From Dipylidium caninum (lineage: Eukaryota > Platyhelminthes > Cestoda > Cyclophyllidea > Dipylidiidae): DNA of 47,114 nucleotides. Location of the stretch: positions 1 through 47,114 of the forward strand of contig QEYB01000074.1 of NCBI GenBank assembly GCA_017562135.1. Reading direction: 5' to 3'. The notes under the pieces were generated by a model. It was not told the origin of the DNA, ran no database searches, and saw only the letters and a program-made list of their open reading frames with translations. A program made the translations under genes and the position numbers. Shown piece after piece: positions 29,182 through 39,592 of the stretch (the first letter of the stretch is position 1; each line of letters opens with the position of its first letter).

Positions 29182-31467
29182 GGTGTGGCTAGTCTCGTAC
29201 ACTTGTACTTCCCAGTATCTGATGAAATCTCGCAAATCTCATGGGGCTGGTGGCAATATTTGGAGGCTGTCTGCCAACCACTTGACCCGTTCTCAAGCTG
29301 CCTGTTGTCAAGCCCAGAAGAGGGTGGACGTCTGCCAAGCGAAGTGGGTGAAATGCGCTACTGTGTACGCGCACGCATTCCACACGACAATTTAATGCGG
29401 AGCACAAGTCAACTGCCAATGCATGATCTCACCAACGTATCCACTCATCCCATTCAAGTTCCTGCCATCTGTCGGCATGTGAACTTAATTAGGAATTTTG
29501 AACTCGAAGTGAGTGAAATGGGCCAACTGCAATTTAAGAAGAGACCTAAGCATGCTAGTCGAACAACAAGAAGTTCATGCCATCGCCTTCCCTATTCTTT
29601 TGCCTGTCGACGGTGCCGCAGTTTTGAATTCGGATGCCGTGAGGACAGACAACCCACACCATAGTCGGTGGTAAACGCGAGAAATGGCGTAATTCGCACA
29701 CAGCAACAGTGCATGACTCGTCCAGTAAGTGGATGGCGAGCCACTTCAAACACGCGGGTGATGCTGTTCTTATGATTGACGACATCGTCTCTATGGCGTG
29801 CACACGGTTCTCCTTCATTAAGTCTCCCCACCTACACCGTGGGCGGTAAACTGTCACTGTCCTCTAATTCGGACCTATTGGCATGGCCGAAATCTACATG
29901 TACCCTACTCTAAAGGCTTCGCTTGCGCTGATGCGTTTTTTCTACTTTCGCGCATGTCAGTACCTGCGCTCAAAATCGTCCGCGCCGTCATTTACATAAG
30001 TGGCTGCGATGACCGAACAGGGTCGAATAAAGCGACTCATACATTTTGAATCTACACCACTGCAAATTCTGTGGGTGGATACCGGGTGGTTGTCGGTCCT
30101 GGCGACACTGCATTCATTTGTAACCTCTTGACCCCTCCGGATATGCCTGAAGGTGGGTATAATTTACTTTCATTTAAGGCAAACAATCTAGTAGCAGTGC
30201 TGCTCCCGCAGGTTAGCCTTGGATGTTGGTTGATTCGTTACCTCTCTCCACCTTCGCCAATGTGGGAGGGTACAGTAGCGAAGCGACTGATCGTCTCAGC
30301 GATGCAATACGGGTGCATGCGGTGGCCTTACTTCGAGATGCCACTCTCCCCTGAGAAATGCGTCTAACTGTTGTATCATCGCAGCATTGGAGTGCATCTC
30401 TGAGTGGGCGCACGTGCCTCCAAGTGGAGCACATGCATCCTTCAGGGGATGGTGCGTTTAGATTTCTGCCATATGAATATGTCTGAATCAACATGGTCGT
30501 AGGCCCCATTGATGACCTTCGGCTAGGCTCCCACTATCCAACTCACCAAGCAGTCACACGCAGTCAATACTTGTATTGTCTGGTTGTTACTTTCATAAAT
30601 GCTAGTAGCGAAAATTGCGAGTATCGGTATTGCCGACTATTTACTCACTAACTCACTCACTCCCTCACTCACCCATTCATTATCACATTCTGAGGCAACG
30701 CAAAAGTGAGCAAGGTTCCTCAAACCCTGGACAATATCAACTAGCCATGGTGCCCTTTAGGGGACTGTGAGGATGTCTAACTCTCTCGCTTGGAATGGTG
30801 TATAGGAAGATTACCAACCCATGTGCTCCGAGGAATGTGGAGAGTCGGGAAAGATGGTTCACGCGCAGCGGTCTACAGCGCGTAAGGCAACACTTGGGTG
30901 TGAAATTGTCGCACTTTTTGTGGTCACGTTCGAAGTCAGCTCATGCCAACTGGAGACAGTGTATGATGGGCAACGAGAGTGACGCATGTTTGGCACCACA
31001 AATTTCGAGTTTCAACTCGCAGGAGAGCCATATTTCTCGCAGTCTGGATTTGGTGAGTATTTGAAGATATGAGAAGGGGGTTGCTTAATTTTGCCCCAGC
31101 CAAATGGCCAGGGGCAGAACACCCATCTCACCAATCCTCGTTCAGCATTAGCCCACATCTACTTGGTCTGGCTGAAATAACTTAATGAGGAAGAAACTCC
31201 TACGTGTCATAGAGACGAAGTCATCAATTTTAAGGGAGGCATCTTCCCCACTCTGGAGTTGCTCGCAATTCACATTCTCGGACGAGTCAATCACCGATGT
31301 TGTGTGCGAGTGATGTCAACGCGGCCAGATTCGCGGGTAGAGTTCACTCGATGCGCCTCGGCAGGCTCTCCAGTGTACTATCATTGCAGTATGTAGGCGC
31401 TTGTGTGTGTGCTGCTAAAAAACGTGTTTTCAGGTGGGGTTCGTGCATTTTGAGGACATATAGATAT
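29182..31467. other. No gene recognised (copy B spacer with S1 and S2)
   Basis: Equivalent to 2492-4787 in copy A. Contains S1 (29506-29877) and S2 (30020-30400) segments. A minus-strand frame at 29857-29555 and a plus-strand frame at 29185-29664 are open here but broken in copy A and not kept in the older unit. Confidence 0.5.
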
Positions 31468-31700
31468 GTAACTATAGCGCTAGTTCACACTCTATGTGCC
31501 GACTGTGGCTGGGCCACTTGTCAACACCACCCTCACCAACGAGGCATGGCAGCAAACTTCCACAACTCCACCCAACGTCGCATATCCACATTGGGAGCAG
31601 CACCCTTTTGCAAACTGCCAACACAGCCAGTTTGCCTTCCTGTCCACGTCCAATTTTATCGACTAATGGTGCAATGAAAAATCTGCCTTCTCTTCTGCTC
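31468..31700 (+). pseudogene. C-type 3'-half relic, copy B
   Basis: Duplicate of 4788-5020, nearly identical to it. It keeps only the C-terminal half and 3' UTR homology to the C gene at 23105 and has no start codon or TATA box at the expected place. Confidence 0.65.
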
Positions 31701-32387
31701 TGTGTCTTTGCTTTCACGTTGGCCCCTTATTTAAAGTGTACCCGAATGCAGGCGCTGCTGTGGCGGTTACAACATGTCGCCGAGATGTGAGCAGCTGTTG
31801 TTAGGTCTATACACGAGCGTGTGCTGCTGACCTCCTTCGTCGAGTATTTCCTCAAAGCAGATGGTGAGTGCGCACCTACACACATCATTGGGTGATAAAG
31901 GTCTGGTGGTAAAGGGGCATGAGTAAATGAGTAAATGGCAACCCGCCGCTAAGAGCACAGCTCTGAGATGGTGTTAGAGTGATTAGTATAAAACCTACCG
32001 GTTGGGTAAGGCATTCGGCATCGAAAAATCATGCGATCATGTATGCGATGATGATTGGGAAGCGGTTTTCATGAGGACTCCTATTACTTCCACGTCTGTC
32101 TTAGATTCCCTCCACTTGTGACACTTCAAATGGCCGATATCATCTCGATCTTTGCCTCTTTCTTTCGCATCGTGATGCTGCATACAATCATGTCGTGTAG
32201 CTCGTCGTTTCCCAACTGAGGCCACACTGTCATTCATTTGGGTGCGTCCGTGCGTGTGCATGCGTGTGCGTGCCTGTGCGTGAGTGTCTCGAGACGGAGG
32301 ACTATCCGATAGTTGGATGATGGTACAGAAACGCGGTAGGTAAGTAAGTAGGGGTCTTTCATGTTGAAAGCATTAGAGTGGAAGATA

Positions 32388-32509
32388 AGGTCAATTGTCA
32401 GAATTAATGATAGCAGAACTCAACGATGTAAGGTTCCTTACCTAAAAATTACAGCCCCTTTCGAACATCTCCATTCATGTGACCACCTCTTTTCCCAGTG
32501 AATGAAAGA
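32388..32509 (+). promoter_or_regulatory. C-type distal block and ruined proximal promoter, copy B
   Basis: AGGTCAATTGTCAGAATTAA at 32388, E-box element ATTCATGTGA at 32473-32482, and AATGAAAGA (32501-32509) in place of TATAAAAGG. Confidence 0.6.
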
Positions 32510-32565
32510 CGCATTCAGCTAACATGAAGCCCATCTCTCAGTGAAAGCGTTGCACTAACCTCAAC

Positions 32566-32979
32566 GTGTCCTGCAACCATTCTGCTTACCCTATCACCTA
32601 CAGCTACGAGGTTCCCGTTGCATGTGGATGTTGCAGCAGCTGTCACTCACACGGCTGCCATGGCTGTGGGCGTTGTGGAGGTTGTGCCGGTTGTGGTATA
32701 AATACAGCGGTAGTTCACACTCCATGCTCCCACTGTGGCTGTGGCACCTGTCACGCCACTCTCATTGATGGGACATGGCAACCAGCTCCAACCACTCCAT
32801 CCCCCATCGCATATCTACACTGGAATCAACGCAATTTACTCCGCTGCCCACGTTGTCTACCACCCTATCTGTACACTGTCCCACCTTCATTTTCAGGTGC
32901 CCTGGTCTGTGTGGTGGAAGCGAGGCTTCACCTTCCCCTCTGTGCTTGTTCTTTGTTGTCGTGTGAGCAAATCCTCTAA
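32566..32979 (+). pseudogene. C-type gene, copy B, start codon lost (GTG)
   Basis: The codon aligned with the ATG of copy A (5886) and of 23105 is GTG. The next codons read SCNHSAYPITYSYEVPV, actually closer to the intact gene (YTYEVPV) than copy A is. From codon 16 onward the sequence is identical to copy A, including the missing base after CGCGTC and the 75-codon run-on to 32979. With no ATG, no TATA box and no native stop, it is most likely a pseudogene. Confidence 0.75.
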
Positions 32980-34151
32980 ATCACCTTCGTACGTAGACTT
33001 CGGGTGGAGAGGTATTTTGACGTCCACCCGTTCAGTTGTGGCTGATATGGAGGAGGGTGATTATCACCACTTCCTCTTCACGCCAATTGGAGCCAAAGGC
33101 GAATGAATTTACCTAACACCACGTTGCTTTATACTTACCCAGGTTGGTTCGTGTTGCCTGTTGTGTTCCTCTGACAAAATTACGTGGTCTGAAACAACTC
33201 AAGCAGCCTCGACACGTAAACCGGCATTTATCCCACCACATCACCATCTCGCGCGTCACTTCTCCTATAGGCTGATTGAACAACAAAGGAGTAATTTGGG
33301 GAGGGTCATGTGGTTGAGGCCACATGGGTAGAGAACTCGTGTTCTTGAGGTCACCCTCTGCTCATTTGCAAGTAATGTCACCTCAGTGTGAAACAAGGTC
33401 ATTGGCACAGTGGCGTAGTGACCTGCCAGCACCACGACATAACTGGCTTCTGTTCGCACTTTACACTCAGCACAACCAATCACTCATGGAAGGCGGATAA
33501 TCAATTTATCGGGACTCGAAATTGCCCTAGTATATCGCCAAATCTGCTACTTCTGCTCCCAATATTTACTACGCTCCCAACAACTTAGTTCTCAACTGTG
33601 TCCGAGGTAGCGGCAATTGGAAGAGATCATTGGCGCTTGTTTTAAACTCGTAATGCCTGCAGATCAAACCTTAATGTGATCGAAAGTAAGGTTCATATTA
33701 ACTTCTGTTCTTGCATTACTACTTCACCCAATGAGTGTACCCATAAATTTGGCAATTTGTTCGATTTGTTTAATTTCTAAATGCCAACCATGCATGCCAA
33801 GGAAAGTGGGCCGAGTCATGCACGCTTCCCACTGTTGCTTCTTCTCATCGACGCCAACTCTTCCGCCAGTGCTCAACGGAGTGAATGGGATAGGTACGGA
33901 CGTCGTCTCAGATGTCGGCGACCCGCACGTGAGGGTCAGCTGAAAATATGATACAATCCCACGGTGTCAAAGCCAACTCTTTGTTAGGCAGAACGTGTGC
34001 ACGACATTGCCTTGTGGGCTGGGTATTAGCTCCTCTACCAGTGACAGGCCGTGCTGTGACAATCAGTGCGACCACGTCATTGACGCAATGCCCAAAGTAC
34101 CAAGCGATTGTGCTTTTTCGTGCTCACACTGAGGCTGGTTACTGGAGACCT

Positions 34152-34178
34152 GGTGCACGTGGTGCACGTGGTGCACGT
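34152..34178. repeat. Three tandem GGTGCACGT units, copy B
   Basis: Identical to 7477-7503, including the following TTGTCAGTCAG. Confidence 0.8.
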
Positions 34179-34609
34179 GTTGTCAGTCAGTTGGAAAGAC
34201 AGAGGCCAGGGATCGCTGCCTCTTCTCTCAGCGCTCCTTGGCAGGTAGCAAAACTAGTTAAACTTAACTGAATGTCCCATTCACCACTCATATGGTAAGA
34301 TTTACAGTTGCATATTAGATCCATGAAGTTTGCGTCGTTAACTGAAAATCGAACTGAGGCACCCAACAGGAGAAGTGTCCATCCTACTTTCTGTCACGTT
34401 CACTCCCTCATCCTCCACTGGGTGAGGTGGTTTACGACGCCAGTCGAAGCACAGAGCACGCCTGCACCACTCTGTCATGCCCGACTTCAGGTGAGGTGAG
34501 ACAAAGAGGCATCGCATTTGTCGGAGTGTGGAATTTGACCGGGCGCCTGGACCACTAATTGGTGTCCAAGTGAGCTAAGAAGTCCGCTGCCTCTTTTGTC
34601 TACGTCAAC

Positions 34610-34824
34610 ATGCGTTGGGCACTTTGCGTCCTCTCTATCGCCTACAGGTACGAGGTCCGGTCGTCGCTGGTTATTGGATCATTTCGGTTCACACGACTGC
34701 GATTGTAGTGGTCAATGTTGCCAGTTGTTGTGAAGCTCTGACTGTGGCTAGGCTAGCTGTCAGCGCGAGGTTGGCCACACAGCTAGACGGAATGCCTTTG
34801 TGGCGGTGCAGCCACTGAGGCGGC
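34610..34824 (+). pseudogene. Second C-type relic, copy B
   Basis: Duplicate of 7936-8150, same ATG, same alignment to the intact C gene and same premature stop. Confidence 0.6.
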
Positions 34825-35584
34825 AACAACTGCCTTCATATAACTCTTCTGCCGCTCCCGTCTTCCGTCGCCTCCCTCCGAAGACTTCTTATGCTCTCCA
34901 CACCTCCCTCTCTCTCCCCGTCAACTCCTCATGTACCGATTACTGATTACAACTCGACAAACCCGTCACCTGCCCCACCTCTTTGCTGCATTGATATGTT
35001 ACGCATAGTTGGTAACCGAGGTGGCTCGGGTTGTGTGTCTCCAATTTGCGTAGACAGTGCACTGCTGCATGAAATGTCGAGCTGCCGTCGTGAACTATAA
35101 GAGGGTGCAGTTGTAATTGTGTGCAAGGGTGTGAGCCGTGATGCGGCCACATGGAGGCTGTAGACAGACTCACAGATGCAGCGCGGCTGTGTCTGCATTA
35201 ACATTTGCCCCCATTTCCTTTCTCTACTGTGACCAAAATTTCTTGAACGCCCTTCCACAAGCCTCTTTGCTAGACTGCCGGTGATTTTGCGGTTTAAAAG
35301 ATTATGTCACACACCAGCATTTCTCTAAATTTCCTGATATTTCCATAATGGTGGTCGCGACGATTTCCGATGCGAGCCGACTTGCGTTGGCTGACTCACT
35401 TGAGGCTGTACTGTCTACGGTTAATTATTAAAAGCGTGTCTGTATTTGGAAGGAGCACTACTTAATTGCTGCCCATTCAAAACTGCGTTATGCATTTCGA
35501 AGTCGAGAATTGGTGACATCGAACGCCATGTGGTGTTCACTAAGAGGGAAGGTATTTGTGCGAACTCAACGCAGAGGAGGATGT

Positions 35585-35714
35585 GACGACAATCGGAGAA
35601 CCAGTGCGACACGAACTGCCGGCGCCTACACCCTTATTCATCCCATCCTCTCGTCTACACTCCTCGCATCCTCGCCCCTGCCAATCGCGTGGTAGAATAT
35701 CTCGTTCCCATGTG
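35585..35714 (+). pseudogene. Y-type relic, copy B
   Basis: Duplicate of 8912-9041. The upstream TATA-like sequence reads TTATTAAAAGC here, one base closer to the live form than in copy A. Confidence 0.45.
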
Positions 35715-37144
35715 TGTGTGTGTCTGTGTGTGTGTGTCTGTGTGTCATGAGTGGTTGTGACAGCTACATCGGCACTGACCGGTTAATCGGCCACAAGGAG
35801 AGAATTTTCGAGCAAAGGCGTGATGCAGCGTCTTGTTCAGTTGAGACCGTTTCTCTGCCATGACCTCATTCTGCCCTCCAATCCCTCCTGCTCTCCCCGA
35901 TTGCCCGCCCCTCGTTTCTGCCCCATCCCAGGACTCACCTGCCTCGGTGAATGTGTTTGAGGAGTAAATGTACAATCCCACCACCCTGATTAATCTGGGT
36001 ATTTGGTATCAACTACACACGCCCACGTAGGTCACAGAAGTCGCCAGGATGTAGCTCTCCATTCCAAGCATTTGCGTATTCTATCCCTTCTCTTCCCTTC
36101 CGTCAATCCACTTACACAACCGTTCAAGCACTCACCCCCTCCCCATCAACCCATCAACCCATCAAACCACCACGCAATGAACCATTTTCCCTCGAATGAG
36201 CTTTCGTCGGACAGTGTTGCGCTCACGCGCCCAGGGTGGAGTGAGAGGAGGGGAGTGGGAGCAAATAAGTTGTGAGTGTCGAGGAGTGTTCCAGGTTGCC
36301 ATTCCACATTCGCATTTCCTTTGTGCCAACGCAACGCTCCTCCCGATTACAGGAAGGCGAATGCTTGGGATCAGGTGTGTGTGTGTCCAACTGGATTGAT
36401 GATGAGGAGGAGGTTTGCATCGCGGTGGCAGTTGATCTCATATAAAGAGGACAAGGCGCACGTGCTGTCCCATATTTCTATCTCGCCCACCCCTAAACCT
36501 GCCCCATTCTCCCACGTGGTTGTCCAATTCCCTGGAATTAACGAGACTTCGACAGCCCACCTCCTGAGCCTGAGCCTTACGCCGCTCTTCTCGGTTGATC
36601 GCGTCACATCAGTCGCGATCTGTTGGCCTCTCAATATGTTACCCACAGTATGAGACTCCATATGTGGAGGTTCACTTGAGGAGCGATTGTGACTGAAATC
36701 TGCATAAACGGTCCTTCTCTGTAGTCAATGCGAGAGTAGCCCTCAAATGTCCCCAAGTGGCGAGGCAAATAATTGCCTTTAGGAGACGTGTAATGGGCTT
36801 TGTGTTGTCTACTTTGCTCAACGATGACGCCTATTCCAACCCCATGCGGTCACATTTGCATATAGACAGGAATTTAACAAAGAGAAGGGTCTTCGAAGGA
36901 GGTGTGCTCGACGAAGATACAACGACCTTCCCGTTGTACGGAAAGCCTCACCAGTCAACCTCCCACTTTCAAACTCCCCCTCAAATACGCCTTTTCTCTC
37001 CCTTATGATCATCATTTTACAGTACAAGGGATTGTGCATACTCATTTGCTACACTGTGTGTTAAATAAGCGCACCAACGCCAAAGTCAACAAGTCAGGCC
37101 TTCCACGTAGTGCAGAGTGCATTATTGCGAATTTAGAAAACGGG

Positions 37145-37208
37145 ATGCGGGTGCGGTGCGGGTGCGGTTGGTGGTGGTGGAGGTGGCGGTGGCGGTGGGG
37201 GTGGGGGT
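37145..37208. repeat. G-rich GGTGG/GGCGG tract
   Basis: About 64 bases with many GG and GGGG runs separated by 1-4 bases, a pattern capable of forming G-quadruplex structure. Confidence 0.7.
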
Positions 37209-37830
37209 AGAGAAGAGAAAGGGTAGGCGGCAAGCTGAGCTCGCATAATAGCCTTCGAGGCTGCTGACTTCCCCCTGATTCTGAGTTGTGATGCGAGTTT
37301 CTACAATAAGCCTCCTGCAACTCGTGTAGTCACCGATGTGAGGAGACGGTGAAATTGCCTGATATCGGGATCACACGAAATCAATCTACTTTGAATATCG
37401 TCTCAGCTCTCGTGACAGATGGCGTGCACGGAGAATTGTGGGACAGCGTGCATGAAATTTCCTTGTCAGTGGTGGCGGTGGAATGGAGAGATGATGGGCT
37501 CGCATATCAGCCCGAAATGGAATGCGAGATGCGAGGTGTAGCGGAGGGCGCAGTGGTCAAGCGCAGAGGCAGACAGTCACGTGGTGAGACATACGCACTG
37601 ACTAACTGGCTGATAAGTAGTCGGAAAGGAAGGTGAGACTGTGGGCGAGTTTGGAGATGGAGAGGACGGTGGGTGACTGTCGTCTTCATGCGATGCGAAT
37701 TTGATGACTCCGTATTAACTGCAATCGCGTTGACCATGACTGCGCTTGCATGGGGAGCATTCACTCCACGCAGAGAACACATCAATCGTGTCTGCGTTCT
37801 CCGTCACGAAGCTCTTGCGGTAGAAGCTCA

Positions 37831-37862
37831 ACCTCCACCTCCACCTCCACCTCCACCTCCAC
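37831..37862. repeat. (CCACCT)n microsatellite
   Basis: About five hexamer units. Confidence 0.85.
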
Positions 37863-38008
37863 CCTCGCCTCCAGCGATGTCACGCGGGTCGCAATGACGA
37901 TATCGTGGCAGTCAAGCCGCTATTCCCGCAGTGTTGGCATAAACTGTCATTATGTGCTACAGTGCAGACCACACTTAGACAAGTCCTTCCGCTTCACTCT
38001 CTCCCTCG

Positions 38009-38095
38009 CATTCTTTCCTCCTCCTCCTCCTCCTCCGCCTCCTCCTCCACCACCACCTCCTCCTCCTCCTTTTCCATCCTCTTCCTCCTTCCTTT
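38009..38095. repeat. CCT/CTC polypyrimidine tract
   Basis: Almost pure pyrimidine stretch (CTCCTC, CCACCACC interruptions), followed about 90 bp later by a polypurine GA tract on the same strand. Confidence 0.8.
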
Positions 38096-38182
38096 CTCTG
38101 TGTCAGCCGCGTCGCCTCTTCCAGGCACGAGACTCAGACACTAGCCAATCGGCGTTAGGAGACGAAGAAGAGCGAGAGACGA

Positions 38183-38208
38183 GACGAGAGAGAGAGAGAG
38201 AGAGAGAA
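38183..38208. repeat. (GA)n microsatellite
   Basis: GA dinucleotide run of about 12 units. A related GAGA-rich tract lies at 39532-39590. Confidence 0.85.
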
Positions 38209-38447
38209 AGGCCCACTGAGAGAAAGCGAGAGGCTAAAGGAGACGAGATGCAGGGACCGGTTTTGTTAAACATTGCGTGAGGTCCTCGTTCTGCTCCTCT
38301 GTTTAAACGGTCACTACCCACGAAGATGTAGAAGGAGAAGAAGGAAGAAGGGAGGAAGGAATGAGAGGAGAGGAGAGGAGAGGAGGGGAGGGGAGAATGT
38401 GTTGATGGTGTTCCTCCTCACATCTGTCATTGGTCTGCCTTGCCCCT

Positions 38448-38810
38448 ATGTCGTCAGAGCCTGGGCATTACGGCTGTATGCTCTTCGGCCTCTCATCCTG
38501 TGAAGCGTCGGCAAATTGTACTCCTTATACAACTTGTCATGATTTTGGTTCACTCATCACAGGATTTATGAAAGATAAGGAACCGTCAGTGGTAACATCG
38601 ATGAAGATGGAACACATCGACTCGGAGATGTGCAAGATTGTAGACAAGCTGGTCGGCACGAGAGTAAAGGAGACTGCAACTGATGAGTGCACCGAGACCG
38701 TGGAGGAGGGAGGCATGCGACCCAAAGGACGACTTGATAAAAGGAATCCTGATGGAAAATGGAAGCGGCTCGTGCTGCCCGCAATTTGCCATGAAGATGC
38801 GGCGACCTAA
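38448..38810 (+). CDS. Small Cys-containing acidic protein, family with 19512-19829
   Basis: 120 codons from ATG 38448. The first part is Cys-rich (GHYGCMLFGLSSCEASANC, then CHDFG), followed by an acidic, probably helical stretch with KIVDKLVGTRVKETATDECT, and a basic C-terminal end (KGRLDKRNPDGKWKRLV). It aligns with the minus-strand frame at 19829-19512 over about 65 residues. An in-frame upstream extension without ATG exists; a different frame just upstream begins MVFLLTSVIGLPCPYVV, which resembles a signal peptide and could belong to the same gene if one base were miscalled or spliced. I do not recognise the family. Confidence 0.4.
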   Translation: MSSEPGHYGCMLFGLSSCEASANCTPYTTCHDFGSLITGFMKDKEPSVVTSMKMEHIDSEMCKIVDKLVGTRVKETATDECTETVEEGGMRPKGRLDKRNPDGKWKRLVLPAICHEDAAT

Positions 38811-39560
38811 TCGGTTGAGCAATGAGTACACCTCAGGAGTGGGGTGACAAATTCAAACTCCTCAACAACTCCTCAACTGACTTGTCTCATTGAAACACGC
38901 ATTCCAGGGTGTGAAGAATGGCACTCTTGCACTGTTACACAGGGGAGAGAAAGCAGGTGACATAATGGAATTTGAGGAGGAAGCAGTCATACGTTGCCAA
39001 GTGGAAGAGAGACGGTGGTTACAGGAACAAAGGTGGATGATGATTGGAAGAGTGATTATGCCTCGCACAAAGCCGCAATGACAATAAGTGCACAGTTTGA
39101 GGGAGCGTCCACTGCCCACTGATGGCCATGCCTGGGAGCGCAGCTTCCGTCAACCTAACGCCACACCCAGCTTCATCACTGTTATGGCATTTCCAATAGT
39201 GTGGTCGTCGTTGAACATTTGTAACACCTCTGACGCGAGCTAATAATTGGCTGCCTGGTTGCTCACTCGAAATTTGCACATCCGCAGTCAAGGCCATCTT
39301 CTTCCACTCCATACGATTTAAACGCCCACCATTTTGGCTCGTCTTGTCATGCGGCGGCATGAATCATCGTCTTCGTGCACGAACGCCATCTCCCAGATAA
39401 CCTTGAAACATCTCTCAGATCTATTCTTCTCCACGCAGCATCCATGCCGCCTCCTGCTCCTCGCATTAAAGACGTCGCTCCATTGCGAGATGCCTCCCGC
39501 GAAACCGACAATTCGTGTGAGTGCACGTCAAGGAGGGAGAGAGATAGAAAGAGGAAGAGA

Positions 39561-39592
<32 letters not shown>

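Larger units (their letters stand above)
26680..36617. repeat. Segmental duplication, copy B
   Basis: Second copy of the 9.9 kb segment, same orientation as copy A and about 26.68 kb downstream. It holds the better-reading Y gene (28678) and the C locus that has lost its ATG (32566). Immediately upstream (26480-26640) lies a more diverged paralogue of a segment found inside the copies (2826-2995), so the array contains older, partly degraded units as well as this recent duplication. Confidence 0.95.
36618..38447. other. Low-complexity region, no gene recognised
   Basis: Right of the copy B breakpoint. Holds a G-rich GGTGGC/GGGTGG tract (37145-37208), a (CCACCT)n tract (37831-37862), a CCT/CTC tract (38009-38095), a GA tract (38183-38208) and a GGAGA tract (38363-38395). 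Proline- and serine-rich frames here are products of these tracts. Confidence 0.6.

Noticed and set aside
37673..38280. Proline- and serine-rich proteins
   Set aside because: They are translations of CCACCT and CCT simple repeats in several frames.
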